NCBI GenBank assembly: GCA_038326615.1
Contig: JBBQKF010000092.1
Coordinates: forward strand, 1 to 10,951
From: JBBQKF01 sp038326615
GTDB lineage: Bacteria; Bacillota; Clostridia; Saccharofermentanales; UBA5734
Direction of reading: 5' to 3'
DNA: 10,951 nucleotides
This document shows positions 6,346 through 10,951 of this stretch, one piece after another; within the stretch, counting starts at the first letter, position 1, and each line of letters begins with the position of its first letter. Position numbers and translations under genes: made by a program. Below the pieces are notes generated by a model, which worked only from the letters and a program-made list of their open reading frames with translations, did no database searches and was not told the origin of the DNA.

Positions 6346-6373
6346 ATTATAAAACTACCAAATCCAATTTCAA
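6346..6373 (-). promoter_or_regulatory. Candidate sigma-A promoter of the truncated XRE gene
   Basis: On the minus strand TTGAAA (6368-6373) and a perfect TATAAT (6346-6351) are 16 bases apart. The predicted transcription start is near 6338-6340, which rules out the first in-frame ATG as start. It lies directly after the T-rich end of the 18-bp hairpin. Confidence 0.55.
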
Positions 6374-6385
6374 AAAATAATAACT

Positions 6386-6436
6386 ATTGAACGTGGCAGA
6401 ATCATTTCTTCACATAAAGATTCTGCCACGTTCAAT
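6386..6436 (-). terminator. Perfect 18-bp hairpin, likely terminator
   Basis: Arms ATTGAACGTGGCAGAATC (6386-6403) and its exact complement (6419-6436) surround a 15-base loop. On the minus strand the stem is followed by AGTTATTATTTTTT, so it can end transcription arriving from the methyltransferase side, before the XRE promoter. The stem is longer and more perfect than usual intrinsic terminators, and a GC content near 44% makes it stand out from its surroundings. A relic of a mobile element's inverted ends is an alternative. Confidence 0.55.
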
Positions 6437-6472
6437 CGGGTCGATTACTCATGGATTTTTCCTTCGATCAAA

Positions 6473-6688
6473 TTATATCTCTTCAATATCAACAAAACCT
6501 TTATTTTCATTCTTTTTGTTTATTTTTCTAATACTAAAGATGCGCTTGAAAACGCTCTTCAATGCTCCCTTTTTTTTCTTATCCTCTTCCTCTGCTACTA
6601 ACTTTGTATAACAAAGTCCTTCCATTTTGCAGTAGGTTCTTAATTCAGACGATTCAACGTTTGAATTAAATATGGGTGTGTTTTCCAC
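6473..6688 (-). CDS. Uncertain 71-aa ORF, Lys-rich, GTG start
   Basis: Open frame of 71 codons with a GTG start and no other usable start in frame. AAAGGA lies about 17 bases upstream, too far for good initiation. The predicted product is soluble, with Glu-rich and Lys/Arg-rich halves and three Cys. Just before it, about 6702-6748, is a short stop-bounded frame ending in TPKEFIKALERKDN, which looks like the tail of a lost protein. The area between the methyltransferase stop and the 18-bp hairpin may thus hold the remains of one or two genes. I do not recognise a family. Confidence 0.3.
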   Translation of the reverse strand: MENTPIFNSNVESSELRTYCKMEGLCYTKLVAEEEDKKKKGALKSVFKRIFSIRKINKKNENKGFVDIEEI

Positions 6689-6756
6689 TTGTATAATTCA
6701 ATTATCCTTTCGTTCTAATGCCTTAATAAATTCTTTTGGTGTATATGATCAACCAG

Positions 6757-7368
6757 TTAAACAATTAATGGAATAAACATTTTTGTGGTTTTCATATAGG
6801 ACTGATACTCTTCACCAAATTCAATTTTCATATCATTCTCTTCACGCTTTGCAAGACGTACATACATTACAATCATTATAGGAAACATAATGAGCATTGG
6901 TACTGTCGCCCATTCAACCAGCATTCCAAAAGATAATAAAAGTAGACCTGTATACTGAGGATGTCTTATATATTTATATATTCCATCTTTAACAAGGGAC
7001 CCTTCTCCAGTTTCCTTGCACCAATATTTTTTATAAATGTTGTACCAACCGTTGATAATTAAAGAAATAGCAAGAATCGCACAAGTTATATTAATGTACA
7101 TGCCCCAATACCCAATAGATGAGAATAATGTATGCCCCCAGAGAATTCCTTCTGGAAGATTTTTCCCGATGATCCCAGAAATCACCCACATACTAAAGGG
7201 AACACCGTGCATCTCAATAGCAAAAGCCAATATAAATGCAATATAAGTTCCTCTTGGTTTTTTATCCATTTTTTTATAAAATGGAATTAATAGAAGCACA
7301 GAACTATAAATTACTACAAAAAACAAAACTCCAAACCAATTGTAAAAATGACTATCTAACGTCTCCAT
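6757..7368 (-). CDS. Membrane methyltransferase, isoprenylcysteine carboxyl methyltransferase (ICMT/PEMT) type
   Basis: Integral membrane protein of 203 aa with about five hydrophobic segments (10-30, 41-64, 88-110, and a long pair at 139-172). The C-terminal part carries the family hallmark GIYKYIRHPQYTG (129-141) and, after the last membrane segment, the conserved acidic stretch REENDMKIEFGEEYQSYM. These make up the S-adenosylmethionine and substrate site in ICMT-like enzymes. Bacterial members methylate unknown, probably lipid or isoprenoid, substrates. The start is supported by GGAGGAA nine bases upstream. It has its own promoter module (7404-7489) with TTTAAG boxes, so it is a likely regulon member (inference). 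It does not overlap the exporter genes upstream. Confidence 0.88.
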   Translation of the reverse strand: METLDSHFYNWFGVLFFVVIYSSVLLLIPFYKKMDKKPRGTYIAFILAFAIEMHGVPFSMWVISGIIGKNLPEGILWGHTLFSSIGYWGMYINITCAILAISLIINGWYNIYKKYWCKETGEGSLVKDGIYKYIRHPQYTGLLLLSFGMLVEWATVPMLIMFPIMIVMYVRLAKREENDMKIEFGEEYQSYMKTTKMFIPLIV

Positions 7369-7403
7369 TAATAAATTCCTCCATATTTTATCCTTTACAA
7401 AAA

Positions 7404-7489
7404 AGAAACAGTCCTATTCCGTACCCTTAGTCATACTATAACAAAGGATTCTTAAATGGGTCTGTTTCTAATCTTAAATCAACCTTAAA
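7404..7489 (-). promoter_or_regulatory. Promoter module 4 (TTTAAG boxes, -10, hairpin) for the methyltransferase
   Basis: On the minus strand TTTAAG boxes lie at 7484-7489, 7473-7478 and 7451-7456. The pair 7484/7473 has an 11-bp period and starts 32 bp upstream of the -10 TATAGT (7435-7440), the same distance as in the other three modules, although the rest of the sequence is unrelated. An inverted repeat with core AGAAACAG (7404-7411 and 7462-7469) encloses the -10 and is followed by a T-run on the minus strand. Of the gene-free stretch 7369-7714, the part from 7490 to 7714 shows no promoter; it contains a stretch of higher GC at about 7585-7690 with short open frames on both strands that may be decayed coding sequence. 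Confidence 0.55.
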
Positions 7490-7714
7490 TTTGAGGGGAA
7501 TTGTTTCTTTTTTAACATCACGATGACCTTAATAACAAAAAGTAAAAACATAAATAATTCAATAAAATGCAAGAATAGACTGATCCGCAAGTTGTTCCCG
7601 AGTCATATTATTCTGTTTTCAAAGTTGCTGCCGTTTTGGAAACTCCGCCAACAAAATCCAGAATTGAAAAAGAGGATACCGTCAAAGTGCTCATTCTTTA
7701 TATACAACTAATTT

Positions 7715-9310
7715 TTATAACTGGTTAAAGATTTTCACACCTTTTGTTTTGATCCACAACCAAGCACCGCCACTTAGTATTGATAGAATAAATGTCAAAA
7801 ATACTGAATACACAAAAAAATCAGGTTTCATCAATGCAAAGGATGCAATCATCAGTGCTATAATTCCAAAAGAAAATAAGCTGGCTAGAAGTGCACTCGC
7901 ACTTTGTTTTACCACCGTCACGGGTGATTTCCATTCCATTTTTGGAAAGATCAAATTGATTACAATCCCTATTAACGCCATAAAAACACCGAAACCTGAG
8001 CCGATGAGTACCATTGCCACATAGTCTTTCCATGCCAAATGCATGCCTAAAGCAAAGACAGTCGTATTTAACAATAACGCTGGAAGTGTGATAATCATTT
8101 GAAGAAAAATCTTGCTTTTCATGATTTCCATTTCTTTAATTGGCAAAGATCTTAAAATCCAAAAATTCTTGCCTTCTAAAGAAATCGAGACTGCACTCGT
8201 ATAGGTCATCCCTACACAGAATAAAGCAAAGGCCATAAAAGAAGGCGCGATATAGCCTGTTACATCTGGAATATTTAATAAAGTCTGAATTGTTTTTTGG
8301 CCGAAAAAAGGTGCTCCAACAGCAAAAATCGTCATCATTACAACACCAAACCCCGTATTGAGCACATAAATATAGGTTGAAAAATAGTATTTAATTTCCT
8401 TACGTACCAGTGCTTTAAGTGGCGAGGATACTTGCAATTCATTCATCTTATAAGTCGTACCACCGTAGCTTTCATTCATTTTTGCATTAATTTTTTTAAA
8501 GCTAATTGCGAAGCAAAGAATAAAAGAAGTAAACACTGCAGTATAAACAAAAACCAATCCAAGCATATTAAAAAGCTCCGTTCCTGCAATTGCCTTTACA
8601 AATAGTCTCGCAGGAAAATAAGCCCTGGCGAACCAATCAAAAAACTGTACAGAGCCTTGAATTTGCTCCTTTGATACCGTATTAATAAGAGCTGATCCCG
8701 CCATGAATATCAAAATCAGCACAAAGGAACCTATCAAAATAATAGCATTGCTCTTTTTAAATCGCGAAGAAATTCTTCCTAACAGCAATGACAGTCCACT
8801 TCCTATTACCATCGGTACGAGTGGAATAAAAAGCATTAAAACCACCAGCATGCAATAGAATAGAATTCCTTTTTCTGACTGAACACCATACACGATGAAA
8901 GTGGGTAGGCCAATCAGAAAAGCTAGTAATAAACTGGACATGTATAGAAAGAAAATTTTGCTCATCAATACTGTGGAGTTTTTCAAGGGTAGTGACATCA
9001 ACAAATCAAAATCTTTGAAGGCATACAAATAGCCTGAGGCTTTATATATACTCATAATAATCGCCATAAAACTGGCAGATATAAAGCCCATGATAAGCAT
9101 TTGATCTAACGCATTGATTTCTTTCAAAAATACAGAAACTCTAAAATTTAGAAAAAGCATAGTCCCAAAGGACGTTACAAGCGCATATAATATGAAAACT
9201 CCTAGTGCGATTGTCTTCGCTTTTTCTGTTTTGGTACTCATTGTTTTTAATTTATTAATCCCTAATGAATTGATGATATTTGCTTTAATAAGCAGTGTTG
9301 TCTTATTCAT
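7715..9310 (-). CDS. ABC-2 type exporter permease, 12 predicted membrane segments
   Basis: Large integral membrane protein (531 aa from the preferred ATG). About 12 hydrophobic segments can be counted, in two halves of six, separated by a cytoplasmic stretch around residues 275-310 (numbering from the TTG) that includes NELQVSSPLKALVRKEIKYY. This is the layout of long ABC-2 permeases in which one chain does the work of two. The partner is the ATPase whose gene overlaps this start: the ATG at 9310 lies within the last codons of the ATPase gene, with GGAG ten bases upstream. A TTG at 9316 is an alternative in-frame start. The substrate is unknown; peptide antibiotic or lipid export would fit the surroundings. 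No promoter of its own is seen. Confidence 0.9.
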   Translation of the reverse strand: MNKTTLLIKANIINSLGINKLKTMSTKTEKAKTIALGVFILYALVTSFGTMLFLNFRVSVFLKEINALDQMLIMGFISASFMAIIMSIYKASGYLYAFKDFDLLMSLPLKNSTVLMSKIFFLYMSSLLLAFLIGLPTFIVYGVQSEKGILFYCMLVVLMLFIPLVPMVIGSGLSLLLGRISSRFKKSNAIILIGSFVLILIFMAGSALINTVSKEQIQGSVQFFDWFARAYFPARLFVKAIAGTELFNMLGLVFVYTAVFTSFILCFAISFKKINAKMNESYGGTTYKMNELQVSSPLKALVRKEIKYYFSTYIYVLNTGFGVVMMTIFAVGAPFFGQKTIQTLLNIPDVTGYIAPSFMAFALFCVGMTYTSAVSISLEGKNFWILRSLPIKEMEIMKSKIFLQMIITLPALLLNTTVFALGMHLAWKDYVAMVLIGSGFGVFMALIGIVINLIFPKMEWKSPVTVVKQSASALLASLFSFGIIALMIASFALMKPDFFVYSVFLTFILSILSGGAWLWIKTKGVKIFNQL

Positions 9311-10016
9311 GATCAATCAACTCCATAAACAGTTGTTCTAATGACTGGTTTCCAATGACTTCACTCGTCAACCCACTTGTCATTAATTTGCCATTTTGTA
9401 TAATCGCCACTTTTGTACATATTTTTTCAGCAACTTCTAAAACATGGGTTGAGAAGAAAATTGCATTACCTGCTTCACAGAAGGTCTTCATTATGTCCTT
9501 TAGTGTATGCGCTGCTTTTGGATCAAGACCAACAAAGGGCTCATCCAGAATTAGTAACTTTGGTTTATGGATTAGGGCAGAAATTACAGCGAGTTTTTGC
9601 TTCATCCCATGAGAAAAAGACGTGATCAAATCCCCAAGATTACCTGTTAATTCAAATGCACCCGCATACTTCTCGATTTCCTTTTCTCTTTCATGTTTAG
9701 AAATACAGAAGATGTCTGCAATGAAATTGAGGTATTGAATACCGGTCATGTTTTCATACAGGTCAGGGTTGTCAGGTATATAAGCGGTTATTTTCTTGCA
9801 GTTGATGGAGTCTTTTTGAACGGATTTTTCATCGATGAAGATTTCACCTTCTGAAAATTCAAGTATCCCTGTCACGCATTTAATCGTGGTTGTTTTTCCT
9901 GCACCATTATGGCCAATAAACCCATATAAATCTCCTGCTTTAATCTCTAAAGTGAGATCATTAATGGCCTTTTTGCCACCTTTATAGGACTTTGTTAAGT
10001 GCTCGATTTTTAACAT
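9303..10016 (-). CDS. ABC transporter ATP-binding protein
   Basis: Nucleotide-binding subunit of 237 aa that should power the permease encoded directly downstream. Visible motifs: Walker A GHNGAGKTT (35-43), signature SFSHGMKQKL (133-142), Walker B LLILDEP (154-160), D-loop GLD (163-165) and H-loop His191 in STHVLE. At the Q-loop position the usual Gln is replaced by Asp (YIPDNPDLYENMTG), a variation also known in EcsA-like ATPases. The start is supported by AAAGGA upstream. The 3' end overlaps the permease gene, so translation is coupled. Promoter module 3 lies about 270 bases upstream, leaving a long leader. Membership of the two-component regulon is inferred. Confidence 0.94.
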   Translation of the reverse strand: MLKIEHLTKSYKGGKKAINDLTLEIKAGDLYGFIGHNGAGKTTTIKCVTGILEFSEGEIFIDEKSVQKDSINCKKITAYIPDNPDLYENMTGIQYLNFIADIFCISKHEREKEIEKYAGAFELTGNLGDLITSFSHGMKQKLAVISALIHKPKLLILDEPFVGLDPKAAHTLKDIMKTFCEAGNAIFFSTHVLEVAEKICTKVAIIQNGKLMTSGLTSEVIGNQSLEQLFMELIDHE

Positions 10017-10244
10017 AATTGCTTAATCCTTTCTAAATTTGTTTTTACTTTCATTTTTAGGAAATCTTCTACTGATCTTCATACTTAAATATTGGTTTAT
10101 CTGAGTATTATTGAAGTATGTAAGCCCACTACGATCTTATCCTTCTCCCCCTATTTACTCTTTGTAATCCTAAAATAATCGCTCATCTCTAGCCAGTTTT
10201 CTCATTGATTTTTGCCTTAGGGTATATACAGCGTTCCCATTTTC

Positions 10245-10393
10245 TTGCTATTTGTTATGATACTGACAACAATTTACATGTTCATTGTAGAATAGCAACT
10301 TAAAATAGAACATAGCATTATCTTAAATTAACCTTAAATCTTAGTACTTTAAAATTAACCTTAAATCTCAAAACTTAAATCTTTGAACTTAAA
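10245..10393 (-). promoter_or_regulatory. Promoter module 3 (TTTAAG array, -10) for the ABC operon
   Basis: On the minus strand TTTAAG-like boxes occur at 10388-10393, 10374-10379, 10360-10365, 10348-10353 (TTTAAA), 10333-10338, 10322-10327 and 10299-10304: seven in all, the longest array of the window. The 11-bp pair 10333/10322 starts 32 bp upstream of the -10 TACAAT (10284-10289). An 8-bp inverted repeat (10245-10252 with 10291-10298) again encloses the -10, but here without a T-run. The rest of the gene-free stretch 10017-10426 is a leader of about 260 bases. It contains a GGGGGAGAAGG motif near 10145 without a matching reading frame of useful length; I see no riboswitch. Confidence 0.6.
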
Positions 10394-10415
10394 TCATAGG
10401 AAACTTAATTGCGAA
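10284..10415 (-). repeat. Dispersed repeat, copy B, with a histidine kinase 3'-end remnant
   Basis: Counterpart of 1424-1554. Before the array, the minus strand reads FAIKFPMI and stop, matching FVIKLPKI and stop at the end of the histidine kinase gene, in the same position relative to the boxes. Homology ends at about 10416, where the uppP pseudogene tail begins. The eight codons are what is left of a second kinase gene. Confidence 0.7.
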
Positions 10416-10426
10416 TTACTCATAAT

Positions 10427-10869
10427 CTATGCCCTAATAAAATAGAAATGCACGGCGATTCCCAACACAATTCTATGCCATCCAAATATTTTAAAGTCAT
10501 ATTTCTTAATAAAGGTCATTAATAATATGATAACAAATATAGATATTGTAAAGGCAACAACCATACCAAGTCCAAGCGTAAGTAACTCTGCACCGGTAAA
10601 GTCAAACCCAATTTTCAGCAGGTTAAATGCATTTTATCTTTGAACTCAAACGGAAACATCTTATTCCAAAAGATTACTACTACCGCTAAAATAGCACCAA
10701 GCTGAATGACAACAAAAAACAGTTCTTTAAATGCTTCGCTCATATTTAGCTTTAAAAACTCGTCAACTAACAACATATGTCCAGTACTGCTAATGGGCAG
10801 CCATTCTGTAATGCCCTCAATTATACCAAGAAATATCACTTTCAAAATTTCCATAAAATCTAATACCAT
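10427..10869 (-). pseudogene. uppP: Undecaprenyl-diphosphatase UppP, internal deletion and frameshift
   Basis: UppP (BacA family) recycles undecaprenyl pyrophosphate to the monophosphate carrier for cell-wall synthesis and can give bacitracin tolerance. The first 79 codons are normal and include the catalytic region EGITEWLPISSTGH (Glu18, Glu22, Ser27, His31). The frame then ends at 10615. In another frame, from about 10630 down to the stop at 10427, the family's C-terminus continues (LLKIGFDFTGAELL, then FKIFGWHRIVLGI). Family members have about 265-285 residues. Roughly 130 residues are missing, including the second conserved SRSG-type motif, and the two parts are out of frame. The gene is therefore almost certainly inactive. 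Its ATG overlaps the stop of the preceding gene (TAATG), with GGAGG upstream. Confidence 0.9.
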
Positions 10870-10951
10870 TATTTCAAATCCTCCTTTTTAAAATAGCGAA
10901 ACGTTGCCAAGAACCCTATTGCGGATACCAAGATGATAATCCCAACCGCCA
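10869..10951 (-). CDS. C-terminus of a membrane protein, probably an ABC-2 permease (partial)
   Basis: Only the last 26 codons are in the window. They read AVGIIILVSAIGFLATF followed by RYFKKEDLK and stop, i.e. a final membrane helix and a short basic tail. ABC-2 permeases of bacitracin and lantibiotic exporters commonly end this way. The stop overlaps the uppP start (TAATG), so both were in one operon, as in BcrAB-plus-UppP bacitracin resistance loci. A decayed second copy of this end lies at about 4835-4882. The identity is a reasoned guess from 26 residues. Confidence 0.6.
   Translation of the reverse strand, partial: AVGIIILVSAIGFLATFRYFKKEDLK

Noticed and set aside
7821..8033. Minus-strand 70-aa ORF in another frame of the permease gene
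   Set aside because: It overlaps the permease completely and has no ribosome binding site or protein-like pattern.
10017..10283. Riboswitch or T-box in the long leader of the ABC operon
   Set aside because: No recognisable aptamer core or terminator/antiterminator pair was found by eye; only a G-rich Shine-Dalgarno-like motif near 10145 without a useful frame.
10615..10869. An 84-aa intact UppP-like protein
   Set aside because: It is the N-terminal piece of a deleted gene; the C-terminal part follows in another frame and the second catalytic motif is missing.

Overview
The base composition is low-GC, the Shine-Dalgarno sequences are strong (GGAGG-type), and the protein types present (VanR/VanS-like two-component pair, 12-TM ABC-2 exporter, flavodoxin/2x[4Fe-4S] fusion, XRE-membrane protein, GyrI-like protein, UppP) point to an anaerobic Firmicute of the class Clostridia. 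I cannot name a species. Every well-supported gene lies on the minus strand, so transcription runs from high to low coordinates. Much of the window is an accessory, rearranged region: intact genes alternate with truncated ones and with repeated non-coding modules.

Layout in transcription order. 10869-10951: last 26 codons of a membrane protein, probably an ABC permease, overlapping the start of uppP. 10427-10869: uppP, disrupted by an internal deletion of roughly 130 codons plus a frameshift. 10017-10426: long intergenic region with promoter module 3. 9303-10016 and 7715-9310: two-gene ABC exporter operon. 7369-7714: intergenic region with promoter module 4. 6757-7368: membrane methyltransferase of the isoprenylcysteine carboxyl methyltransferase type. 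6473-6688: uncertain 71-aa ORF, followed by a perfect 18-bp hairpin. 5406-6284: XRE-type membrane protein that has lost most of its DNA-binding domain. 5162-5311: 49-codon stump of a GyrI-like gene. 4787-5121: uncertain ORF plus a decayed permease/uppP junction. 4691-4791: promoter module 2. 3882-4595: flavodoxin/ferredoxin fusion. 3666-3839: 57-aa ORF whose end lies in a 51-bp palindrome. 2920-3597 and 1528-2919: response regulator and histidine kinase. 1393-1518: promoter module 1. 1302-1358: 18-codon leader ORF. 161-1309: membrane-anchored alpha/beta hydrolase.

The main finding is a shared promoter architecture in front of four separate units (hydrolase, flavodoxin/ferredoxin, methyltransferase, ABC exporter). 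Each has direct repeats of TTTAAG. The key pair is spaced exactly 11 bp and always starts 32 bp upstream of a good -10 hexamer, with no recognisable -35. This is what an activator of the OmpR/PhoB class would need, and such a regulator with its kinase is encoded in the middle of the window. I infer that these units form a regulon of that two-component system. Three of the four -10 hexamers also lie inside an inverted repeat followed by a T-run. That repeat could terminate read-through transcripts, while transcripts starting at the promoter itself would carry only one arm.

Modules 1 and 3 share about 130 bp, including the last codons of the histidine kinase gene. The module upstream of the ABC operon therefore looks like what remains of a second regulator/kinase locus. 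The permease-uppP junction also occurs twice, once at the window edge and once decayed upstream of the flavodoxin gene. The simplest history is duplication of a permease/uppP/two-component/promoter cassette, resembling bacitracin- or antimicrobial-peptide-resistance loci, followed by deletions that kept the promoters and replaced the genes behind them.
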